DNA of 13,200 nucleotides. Origin: Bondarzewia mesenterica. Its lineage: Eukaryota; Basidiomycota; Agaricomycetes; Russulales; Bondarzewiaceae. The stretch covers positions 1 to 13,200 of the forward strand of contig SGPL01000749.1 of NCBI GenBank assembly GCA_004802705.1. Reading direction: 5' to 3'. The position numbers and the translations under genes are program-made. The notes under the pieces were generated by a model. That model did not search any database and was not told the DNA's origin. It saw nothing but the letters and a program-made list of their open reading frames with translations. Each line of letters opens with the position of its first letter. Positions within the stretch are counted from its first letter, which is position 1. Shown piece after piece: positions 1 to 7,230 of the stretch.

Positions 1-2
1 TT

Positions 3-164
3 ACTGCAAGAATAATTTCTAAAGATTGCAATGTATGGCAATATAATGGTACATTTATGGATGGAGAATGTGTATTTGAAAACATATATTCAGAGATTGT
101 ACAAACTCAATTGCACTCCTTAAATGGGAGATCAGCTTCAATATTAATTTATTCAAAAGTTTGA
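3..164 (+). pseudogene. 3' end of a ubiquitin-specific-protease-like (peptidase C19-type) frame, Helitron copy 1
   Basis: Only the last 53 codons lie in the window; the frame enters from upstream and stops at TGA 162-164. It reads TARIISKDCNVWQYN near the start and SASILIYSKV at the end. The same protein end occurs at 5649-5810, where the preceding residues (NHF) complete what looks like the catalytic-His box of ubiquitin-specific proteases (compare GHYTA followed by W..(F/Y)(D/N)). The two copies differ at a modest number of positions, many of them transitions. No stop interrupts this piece, so it may be the C-terminus of a longer intact frame upstream or of another relic. The assignment rests on the His-box pattern and the longer second copy. 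Confidence 0.55.
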
Positions 165-219
165 TGGAGTTTATTTCAGAATTTTAAGATAAAGTTGAAA
201 AGAGGCAGGAATCGTTCAT

Positions 220-251
220 GCCGTGCAATGCAGCGGCCCTCTCTTACCAAG
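220..251 (+). mobile_element. Helitron-like 3' terminus with hairpin, copy 1
   Basis: The 18-nt segment 220-237 (GCCGTGCAATGCAGCGGC) can fold with a GCCG/CGGC stem extended by TG/CA. It is followed by 14 nt ending in CAAG, then a T. Helitrons end with a 16-20 nt hairpin some 10-12 nt before a CTRR tetranucleotide and insert between A and T. Here the architecture and the following T fit, but the tetranucleotide is CAAG, which differs from CTRR at the second base. The boundary is supported independently by loss of similarity to the second copy just after this point. Confidence 0.55.
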
Positions 252-640
252 TTTTTATGTAGTGTTCCTTCACTGGTGGACCGGTATCCCTCTTTATCGG
301 TAAGTCAAGCAACTAGTTGACTTGAGTTCGACTTTGATGCATGTTCTTTCTATCTATTCATCTTTTGCCTGTGTCCACTGCGATGATGGGCTCATCTGTA
401 GTTTGCCAGCACCAACTAAAACCCCATATCGCAGCCGTACACCAATAATCTATGCCTCAAACAATTACCTCTCACTTGCGCGGTCATTCACTCTTCACGC
501 TGACTTTCTCAATTGGCTATCGACAGCGCCGCGTCATTCTCGCCTAGCATATATTCAACTCATTGATGTTATTTAAGAGGCTCTCTTGCCTCTAGTACAT
601 ATCTCGCTATCCTTTTTTCTTGACATCTTTCTGATTCAGG
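252..640 (+). other. GC-richer sequence, no identified gene; possible intron remnants
   Basis: This stretch follows the Helitron-like tail and precedes the recognisable eEF3 fragment. A GTAAGT at about 301 could be a donor, and CTGATTCAG ending at 640 looks like a branch point and acceptor immediately before the eEF3-like frame. The 84-codon frame at 325-576 has no recognised motif; it could hold the degraded start of the first ABC cassette, but I could not align it. CpG is frequent here, unlike most of the window. Confidence 0.3.
302..323. repeat. Short inverted repeat (hairpin)
   Basis: AAGTCAA at 302-308 and TTGACTT at 317-323 are perfect 7-bp arms around an 8-nt loop; the interior also contains the palindrome CAACTAGTTG. 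It lies just after GGTAAGT, which would also be a good intron donor, so it may sit at the 5' end of an intron in the decayed gene. No function is assigned. Confidence 0.4.
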
Positions 641-1382
641 CATGCATATGGCCATCCAGACGAAGTGAACATTTCTGCTAATGAGACTGCCAAATCCATT
701 ACCACGTGATTTGTTGACATCACTGAGGCCTACGGTCAGAGATGGAAGGACGTTCATTCACTGGTGGAGGGCAGTGAGAATGGTGAGAATGAGATTGTGG
801 AGATGCTCACTTCTGTTAGGTTCAGCGATGAGCGGCAGCAACATGCCATTAGGTAGCCTCTTAGGTGGTTGGCAGATGAAGCTCGCCCTTGCTCGTGTGA
901 TGCTTTTTAAGGCCGACATACTTTTGCTCAATGAGCCGACCAACCACTTGGATGTCGTCAATGTTGCCTGGCTGGAGAACTACCTCACCAGTCTCACTCA
1001 CTGCACTTCCATCATCGTTTCGCATGACTCTGATTTCCTTAATGATACCATTACTGACATCCTCCATCTGAACCATTTTAAGCTGCGCTGCTACTGCACT
1101 CTCGAGGCCACAGAAGACTACACGTTCAAGCTCCTCGATCCTCCTTTACTCGAGGGTGTCAAGACCAAGCAGACGTCGCTGTTAAAGATGTGCAAGGTTG
1201 GTGTCCAATACTCCACACAGCCCGTGCGGCAGCTGTACAACATAAATATCACACTCCAAGTCTCTCTCTCATCCTACATCACCATTGTCAGTTCCAATGG
1301 TTCTGGCAAGTATACACTCATCAAATTGCTCACCGGTGAGATGGAATCAAACAAGGGTAGCAAGGTCTAGAAGCACACCAGT
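641..1382 (+). pseudogene. Translation elongation factor 3 (eEF3) pseudogene fragment
   Basis: eEF3 is a ribosome-associated cytosolic ABC ATPase of fungi that promotes E-site tRNA release. The piece covers the second half of ABC cassette 1 and the start of cassette 2. Visible motifs are a signature LLGGWQMKLALAR (usually LSGGW), a Walker B ILLLNEPTNHLD, then VAWLENYLTSLT and IIVSHDS, and the linker LLEGVKTKQTSLLKM. Cassette 2 follows with NGSGKYTLIKLLTGE. Damage: TGA at 707-709; an extra A near 851 shifts the frame between HAI and the signature; Walker B Asp is Asn; Walker A has GKY instead of GKS; the conserved Trp of VWKH is TAG at 1368-1370. Similarity ends just after KH. The HEAT domain, the first Walker A, the rest of cassette 2 and the chromodomain-like insert are absent. 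It is a dead partial copy. Confidence 0.9.
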
Positions 1383-1398
1383 CGATGCTATGCTGGGT

Positions 1399-1497
1399 GA
1401 AGAGGATGCAGCCGAAGAGGACAAGGATGCAGCTAAAGAAGATGCAGATGCAGTCGAAGAAGATGAGGATGTGGCTGAAGAAGACATGAACACAGAA
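1399..1497 (+). repeat. 21-bp tandem repeat encoding acidic heptads
   Basis: Four and a half units of about 21 bp follow one another. They read GEEDAA, EEDKDAA, KEDADAV, EEDEDVA and EEDMNTE. The frame is open from upstream of 1399 to a stop at about 1579. The same DNA in the eEF3 frame is full of stops, so the acidic segment is in a different frame and is probably a different gene joined to the eEF3 fragment. Low-complexity acidic heptads of this sort are typical of disordered or coiled-coil regions; no family is recognisable. Confidence 0.6.
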
Positions 1498-2308
1498 CGT
1501 AAGGCGGAGCTCTGTGCCACTGTGCTGGTGATGACCAGCATGGAGCAACTGGCGCTACTTTCAATGGAGGTTGCTCAGTGACTGGTGGTGCACTCTGTAG
1601 TTTTGATCATGTTGGTCGTACTCACAATGATGGAGGTCGAGTTAATGGAGGTTTTCAGTGAGCTCATGGCACAGAACTGGTCATCCCAACAGTGATCATC
1701 ATGCAGCTACACATATATCTCGCACAGGCTGTCCTCCCTGCTAGTGGCAAGGTGAAGTACGCACGAAGATGATATCAACCAGAGGATGTAGAAGGCATCA
1801 ACAATTACGTGCATGTGTCAGAGAAAAGCAATGAGCAGCTTTCAGGATGCGAAGAAATGCTGCCGAATGATGGGTCACCTTGAAATCGTAGATACATCCT
1901 TCAAAGGTGCGTAATTTCATGTTGCTCAACAGAAGCTGAATAAGGTGTCATGCCACCTATAAAGGTCGGGGATGTGCCGCTCTCTGATATAAAGCCAACT
2001 CAAACCTACCACCCATGCTAGCAGCGCTTGCAAGGCATCAGCACCTTTTCCCCTAGTGAGTTCACATCGTGAGCGACACGCTCATCGGTGAGGATGCTGT
2101 CAAAGGTGTGCAGGTCAGTGCTTCTTCATTTGGCTTTTGTTTCTGTATTCACTAATGCTGTGCATGTTGCTTCTAAAGTTTCGTCTAGCAGCTCAAGATC
2201 GACGAGATCTCGGCACTAAAATCTGAGGGTGAGGAGGGCGAAATCTCAGAACTAGAAGAGGATATGTTTGTGGGTCAGTTGGCGGCCATATGGAGTGGGT
2301 TGGTCTAA
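1498..2308 (+). pseudogene. Unidentified host-type gene remnant with one intron
   Basis: No single frame is open throughout, but protein-like runs alternate between frames, for example LVIPTVIIMQLHIYLAQAV near 1680 and HIVSDTLIGEDAVKGVQ at 2063-2113. A good intron follows: donor GTCAGT at 2114, branch-like CACTAATGC, acceptor at 2188 or 2191. Splicing joins the frame to LKIDEISALKSEG, then an acidic stretch and a stop at 2306-2308, like a genuine C-terminus. I do not recognise the protein. It may continue the acidic heptad segment just upstream. Base composition and CpG content match the eEF3 fragment rather than the AT-rich DNA to the right. Confidence 0.4.
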
Positions 2309-2522
2309 GAGAGAGTGTGTCGATGAGATTCAATAGATGATGACGAGGTCGAGGGTAGTAATAGTGATTGAGAAATGTTATTATTGTCCTTTTTATCTCA
2401 TGCTGCTGGTCCACTTTTGATTCTAGTAAACTGTACAATTTCTCTAACCTTTCATGCACCTGAAGATAGATTTGATTATGTCCTACACATTTTTGAATGG
2501 ACTTAACAGTTTAAAGAGAACG
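2309..2522 (+). other. No gene seen; AT-richer 3'-UTR-like sequence
   Basis: Downstream of the putative stop at 2306-2308, the composition shifts toward T-rich runs. I see no coding frame here that looks better than chance. Confidence 0.3.
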
Positions 2523-2523
2523 G

Positions 2524-3082
2524 GGCAGCACACAACAACATGATGACTAAGCGCATAAACAGCTGGTTGCGCAGTCGTCGCGCACCTTGCATCTCTCTGC
2601 TTGACTATCACATTCTACATTGCACTCGACATGCTGCTTACACTCAATTGTGCTCTCACAACTATAAACTATCATGCACCATCTGTTGTAGAGGGGCTGA
2701 GTTCAGCTATAGTGAGTATTTGTTATCTATTATTCTGAATTTCTGTCCTTTCTATTGCAGATTTTGCAGGTGCATGGCCTTCTCATGGCCTTTTCATACT
2801 GCAGGGATTGCTGGCAGGTCTTAGATAGCATGGTGAATATTCTGGTATGTCTTGTTATATCTGTATTTCTTATCTGTAAAGTTCTAATGCAAGTTATAAT
2901 AGGAATTTCAGTTCAGACATCATATGCATGCCCAATCCCTGCAGCACACTTTTATAGTCTTTTTGGTGAGTCTATTACATTCTTTTATCAAGTTTCAGAT
3001 CATTAACAGGTTATATATTTAGATACTCTTGTTTGTACATTACTTTATATTTATTCCTTTTTTTTTTGTTCATTACACTAGA
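2524..3082 (+). other. Possible multi-exon gene segment with three short introns
   Basis: Three GT-AG intervals with good ends occur in a row. They are 2712-2760 (GTGAGT to TTGCAG, 49 nt, branch-like CTGAAT), 2845 to 2911 or 2916 (GTATGT to TTTCAG, branch-like CTAATG), and from a GTGAGT at about 2966 to AACAG at about 3009. A T-rich tract then leads to an acceptor-like AG at 3080-3081. Joining the first exons keeps one frame open from about 2560: it reads PSVVEGLSSAI, then ILQVHGLLMAFSYCRDCW, then TSYACPIPAAHFYSLF. A second frame in the first exon, starting at ATG 2540, is equally open, so the true frame is undecided. No family is recognised. It could be the 5' part of the Helitron-borne gene or separate cargo. 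Confidence 0.35.
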
Positions 3083-3700
3083 AAGTGTATGAATATTGGC
3101 AAAAGCTATATAAATATCGGCAAAAGCCACATAAATATAGGCAAAAGCCATATCAATCGATCCAAAGGGACATCACTTTGCAATTATCATCGCAAAAAAT
3201 GTATGAATTTTTATCAAAAGACTACACAGAAATATTGCCAAAAGACTTATAAAAATATTATGCAAAAGCATTGCCAACAGGCTTATAAAAATATAACATA
3301 TAAAGGAATAATTTGTATGTTAATTATAATTTACATAATAAGGGTATGCATTAACTGCTATGCATATACAAATTCAAAATATCTTGAAGAAAGTGATATA
3401 AGTTTAACATTTATGAATACAGTGTTGCTTACAATTTTACATACAATAGCATTGCATACAAGATTATACATTGAACATATACAATGCGATAAATATATAT
3501 ATCATAGGTTACTTGCTCATACATTCAAGTATATTATGCCTTATTTGCTGCTTTTATTATTTGGTTATAAATCAATTTGCACTATATTAAATAAAAAAGA
3601 TATAAAAAATAATATTAATTTAAATATGCATACTCAAGTTGGAGGAGCTATTTTAGGTAAAAAAAAGGTCAAAAATATAGCTGGTTATACAAAAAATTAG
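3083..3700 (+). CDS. Open frame of unknown function upstream of the DUF6570-type gene
   Basis: Over 200 codons are free of stops in DNA of roughly 28-30% GC, where stops would be expected every dozen codons or so; this suggests present or past coding. The N-terminal part holds the heptad repeats. A middle segment (about 3300-3360) is hydrophobic (CMLIIIYIIRVCINCYAY) and could be a membrane span. A later part, around 3530-3580, is Leu/Tyr-rich, and the end is basic. I chose 3083 because an acceptor-like AG ends at 3081; no convincing ATG marks a start, and 3092-3300 is nearly as open in another frame. The next frame picks up immediately at 3700, so the two may be exons or frameshifted parts of one gene. 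Confidence 0.4.
   Translation, partial: KCMNIGKSYINIGKSHINIGKSHINRSKGTSLCNYHRKKCMNFYQKTTQKYCQKTYKNIMQKHCQQAYKNITYKGIICMLIIIYIIRVCINCYAYTNSKYLEESDISLTFMNTVLLTILHTIALHTRLYIEHIQCDKYIYHRLLAHTFKYIMPYLLLLLFGYKSICTILNKKDIKNNINLNMHTQVGGAILGKKKVKNIAGYTKN
3092..3175 (+). repeat. 21-bp tandem repeat (three good units and one degenerate)
   Basis: Units begin at 3092, 3113 and 3134, each close to AATAT(T/C/A)GGCAAAAGCCACATA; a fourth, diverged unit starts at 3155. Because 21 is divisible by three, the frame is kept: one frame repeats NIGKSHI and another repeats a basic, Tyr-rich unit, KYRQKPH. Basic Lys/Arg/Tyr-rich repeats occur at the N-terminus of some Helitron-borne proteins in this group of fungi, but that match is only suggestive. 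Confidence 0.7.
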
Positions 3701-5082
3701 AACCATATATTGAAGAGATAGACAAGTATAGCTGTTATAAAGAAAGTGAAAAGTTCAAGTTTTTTAAATATTGTTCTTCATCACTAACTATGGAATTTAA
3801 CTCAAAATCAAGATTTATAGTTGTCAATATTCCATTAATAAATTTAGTTGAGCGATTAACTAAAAAACAACTATATGCTATAGCAAATGAACATGAAATA
3901 TATCTTAGTACTAGAATATCAATATCAAGTTTAAAGGATATAGTTAAGGTGCTTACTTATACACAATATATGGCTGTATTTATCACGACTGATCAATCTA
4001 TAAAATCAAATTTAATACCCACAATTCAACTTAATAGATCTTCATTTCCACCAAATCCACCAAATGAAGCTCTTATTACTATTATAATCAATGAATTTTG
4101 TAATGCAACTACACTTGAATCACTTGAAGAATCAGCATGTGCTGTATGTGCATCTTTAGTTGTTAATACAAGCTTGCATTCTTTATCACAATGTAACTTA
4201 GATCTATCAATATTATCTCGACCTAATGAAGGAATCACACGACGTGAGCGATTTACTTATGATGATCTTATACAAGAATTAGATGGGCCTATCTTACTTT
4301 CAAATTATGATTCAATCTGCAATTCTTGTTTATGTGAACTCAAAGCAAGTAAAATACCACATGAATCTTTGGCAAATGGAAATTCGATAGGAGAAATTCC
4401 ATCACAACTCAAAGGATTAACATGGGCTCAAAAGATGCTTATTTTATGAGTTTGTCATAATCAATATATAATTAGAGTTTCTTCTGGTATGCATAAAATT
4501 AAATCTAATGCTGTATTTTTTTCAACACCAACACCTAAAGTGTATGCAAAATTACCTTCTAGTAGAGAGGAGTTGAATGAAGTGCTTGCATATATATATA
4601 CCGGCCCAATAAGACCTACACAATTAGATCACAGGTGAACACCTCTTTTGGTGTGAAGAAACAAAGTTGCCGCTGCACTTGAATGGTTGAAATTGAATCA
4701 TGAAGATTATAATAATTTAAAAATATCACAAGAGAATTTAAATTTATACAAAGACAATGAACCTGCAGTAGCATGTTTATATTATTCAAATCAAGGACAT
4801 AATAAAGAACTAGAATCTATGGCAAAGTATGATGCTGATGAAGAAGAAGGTGTGAATAATGGTGAATGTCCTTTTATTGTGCATGGATTGATAGGTGATA
4901 AAATAGCAAATTTATCAACAAAAGTTTTGAAAACATTAGCACTACAACATTTAACTCAAGGTGGCAAGATTTTAGGCATAGGTCATGCTGAAACACTTGA
5001 ATCAATTTATCACAATCCACAACTATACCCTCAAATCTTTCCTTGGCTATTTTCTTATAGTTTAGGTACAGTTTATTTATAA
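3700..5082 (+). pseudogene. Helitron-associated DUF6570-type protein, N-terminal part, three in-frame TGA
   Basis: One frame runs 461 codons from 3700 to TAA 5080-5082, interrupted only by TGA at 4447, 4636 and 4654. It shows landmarks I know from Agaricomycete Helitron proteins: the ACAVC motif (about codon 147), ITRRERF, the pair ICNSCLCEL, then LANGNSIGEIP, LKGLTWAQKMLI, RVSSGMHK, the ALEWLKLNHEDY stretch, and GECPFIVHGL. Last comes IYHNPQLYPQIFPWLFSY. In the family the next segment leads into the Helitron_like_N (Rep) domain with its HUH nuclease and then a Pif1-type helicase; here similarity ends at about 5070 and neither domain follows. The three stops fall where the family has Arg (ARVRHN, KRTP, VRRN), consistent with CGA to TGA. 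The gene is dead unless read through. The upstream start is uncertain; the first ATG in frame is 3790. Confidence 0.85.
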
Positions 5083-5120
5083 TATATATGCATATATATA
5101 ATGAAAATAAAGATACATGA

Positions 5121-5810
5121 AAGCACAAGCAATATTTATTGCTAAATGTGTTAACTAAAGAGATTGAAAAAGCAATTAAAATAAATGTGGATATTAATAA
5201 AGCAAGAGATAAACTACATTTTTAATTGAACAAGGCTGATAAAAACTCATTTCTCATGTCTGAAACAATTGATACAGATATTTATGAATTATGTAGAATA
5301 ATATCTCAATGTAAGCCTGGATCATCATATAGATCAGTTCAATTAAGGTGTCAACAATGTAATACAATATTTGAAGAAACATCAATCACAAGTTTCTTAT
5401 GGCATACTGATTTGAGTCATAAAGATCTTTCAACTGCAGCTATTTTAAAATTATTATTAGATCACAAAGATGAAAGATCATGTGTATCTTGTATTAATAA
5501 TTTTCAAAGGACAACTAAATTCCAACATCTACCTATTACTTTTCACTTGGAAGTTAATCAAACAGCTGGAGACTTTGATCTTAACATAATGATTGGCACA
5601 ACTATATATCAATTAAGAGGCATTATTTATTGGGGATCCAATCACTTTACTGCAAGAATAATTTCTAAAGATTGCAATGTATGGCAATATAATGATACAT
5701 TTATGGATGGAGAATGCATATTTGAAAACATATATTCAGAGATTACACAAACTNAATTGCACTCATTCAATGAAAGATCAGCTTCAATATTGATTTATTC
5801 AAAACTTTAA
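5121..5810 (+). pseudogene. Ubiquitin-specific-protease-like (peptidase C19-type) C-terminal half, Helitron-borne
   Basis: The clean frame is 5226-5810 (194 codons including one with an N at 5754); similarity-like sequence extends upstream in frame to 5121 across a TAA at 5223-5225. Two zinc-knuckle pairs, RCQQC near codon 40 and SCVSC near codon 88, resemble the CxxC...CxxC fingers of ubiquitin-specific proteases. They are followed by FHLEVN (compare L.I.LKRF) and the His box NHFTARI with WQYND. The Cys box that carries the nucleophile is not present upstream; instead the DUF6570-type frame ends at 5082. The piece therefore cannot be an active protease as it stands. It lies 3' of the DUF6570 frame in the same element and matches the tail at 3-164. 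ATG 5256 is the first in-frame Met, but the protein probably began further upstream before the deletion. Confidence 0.6.
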
Positions 5811-5898
5811 TAAAGTCTATTTTAAAATTTAAAAAAAAAGTTAAAAAAGAGATAAGAATTGTTTATATCATGCAACACAGTGGCCCTCTCTTAACAAG
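5647..5898 (+). repeat. Direct repeat, copy 2 (Helitron-like element 3' tail)
   Basis: Second copy of 1-251. Differences from copy 1 after the stop codon are mainly G to A and C to T, for example both CpGs of the copy 1 hairpin are TpG or CpA here. Copy 2 is therefore the more decayed. It ends AACAAG followed by T, at the same point as copy 1. Confidence 0.85.
5867..5898 (+). mobile_element. Helitron-like 3' terminus, copy 2, hairpin decayed
   Basis: ATCATGCAACACAGTGGC at 5867-5884 corresponds to the copy 1 hairpin, with the GCCG arm changed to ATCA and the CGGC arm to TGGC, so the stem is largely lost. The 14-nt tail CCTCTCTTAACAAG is nearly unchanged, and the next base is T. This is the right edge of the second element. 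Confidence 0.55.
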
Positions 5899-7230
5899 TC
5901 TAAAATATGATGATCATTGTTACTTTGATATAAGACACATTATAACTATCACTGATCTTTAAAACTAAATAACTCTCATCCATCATAAAGCTAATTTCGT
6001 GAGAGTACACCTGTGTTGGTCTTAATGGTGACATGTCAGTGTGACTGTCATCGAATTTAGTGAGGTAGAATGGCACTAATATTAGTTAATAGAAGAGATC
6101 TCATTAAATTTTTAGCTCTTAAATAACACTCACTTTTTATCCTTGACTCATTTATTGTCACTACATTGTGTGATCAGAATAGCTCATTACATCTCAGTCA
6201 TTCTTCAAGCCTTTAAATCATGTATATATATAAGAAACCTGTGTGTATAAATTTTTTAATCTGTGGGATATACTATTTCAATTTCTGCCTTATCTCACTA
6301 TACTCATCACTTATCTATTTATTTTTGAGCTGTTTATGCATGTTATATATAATGACTATGATGTGGACCTATAAAATAGTAAATGTAGTTGATTGAATAA
6401 TTCCACATTTAACTGAATAGAATATACTTCCAGTCCATGGGTTTTGATTCATTCTCAACCTCATACTTATTATCATCTCATATATGTACTTATCATGAGG
6501 TATTGTACTATTGTTGATAAAATCAGTGGATCTGCAATATATTTTTATGTCAGGTCAAATAAGGATGCTATCAAATTGAGATAAAAAAAATGAGGTGAAA
6601 TTATCATTTAGTGATGCACAAATCATAGGGTTTGAAGACATAATTATTTTTCGCAATCTCTCCCTCCAAAACCTCATCATGTACTTTTGAGATGGAATAT
6701 AAATCTAACAGATTTAGTGTCTAAATTTGTAAGGCAACTCACCTTGTATTGTTTGACACTGATAGTAAATGCACAAATTCATTTTATGCTTAAACTCAAT
6801 CATTCACTCTTTGTAGGTCTAAATAGTGGATAGTGGATAGGCAGTTTGTTTTACCCGGATAGTATTCAAAATTAATAAGATTAAATTATCTCACCAATGA
6901 TGGAAAAAATTTGCTTAACCTTACCAAACATAGCTAAACATAGCTAAATATGCCAAACACTGTTAAAACAATAGCTGGTAAGACACTATTTGCATGACAC
7001 TTAAAATAAAATTTGAAAATAATAGAATTCTTGTCTTTTAATTTTAATCAATAAACATTCTCATCACACAGTGATGAAGATGATAATACAGTGCAAGGAC
7101 AGAGAGATCAAGTCATTAAAATTGCTTTATTAATATGTTACTGCACATTGAAGTAGTTCATCAGTCATCTAACTGTATCAAAATATTTAAAACATCAATT
7201 TAAACACTTATTATGAAATAAATCTTTAAT
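5899..7230. other. AT-rich, CpG-poor sequence with no recognised gene
   Basis: No frame on either strand holds a motif I recognise. The only structure noted is a 22-nt hairpin-bearing sequence at 7055-7076 that recurs at 12438-12460. The right end, next to 7231, may contain 3' untranslated sequence of the minus-strand sirtuin relic. Confidence 0.4.

Larger units (their letters stand above)
1..251 (+). repeat. Direct repeat, copy 1 (Helitron-like element 3' tail)
   Basis: Positions 1-251 align colinearly with 5647-5898, with one single-base indel in an A-run after the stop codon. Similarity covers the end of the coding frame, about 55 bp of untranslated sequence, a hairpin and the tail CTCTTACCAAG. 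It stops abruptly after CAAGT: copy 1 continues TTTTATG and copy 2 continues CTAAAAT. That sharp boundary marks the element's end. The left limit of the repeat is unknown because the window starts inside it. Confidence 0.85.

Noticed and set aside
325..576. 84-codon open frame after the first Helitron-like tail
   Set aside because: No motif, lies in a stretch with likely intron ends, and two other frames there look no worse.
569..1076. Three minus-strand frames opposite the eEF3 fragment
   Set aside because: They are antisense shadows of a frame clearly identified as eEF3 on the plus strand.
1330..1548. Minus-strand Ser-rich and Cys/Phe-rich frames opposite the acidic repeat
   Set aside because: Low-complexity antisense of the GAAGAGGAT repeat; open only because of the repeat.
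2193..2459. 88-codon minus-strand frame
   Set aside because: Antisense to the exon ending at 2308 and its 3' sequence; no motif and no supporting start context.
3092..3175. CRISPR-like array
   Set aside because: Repeats are contiguous 21-bp units without spacers, in phase with a reading frame, in a eukaryotic context.
3700..5082. Reassigned stop codon (TGA read as Arg) instead of a pseudogene
   Set aside because: TGA-to-Arg is not a known nuclear code, other frames end normally, and the same C-to-T decay is seen throughout the AT-rich DNA.
4026..5128. Minus-strand frames opposite the DUF6570-type gene
   Set aside because: The plus strand carries recognisable family motifs throughout; these are shadows.
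1..5898. The two direct repeats as long terminal repeats of a retrotransposon
   Set aside because: The repeats contain the end of a protein frame, lack TG...CA ends, and no gag, protease, reverse transcriptase or integrase lies between them.
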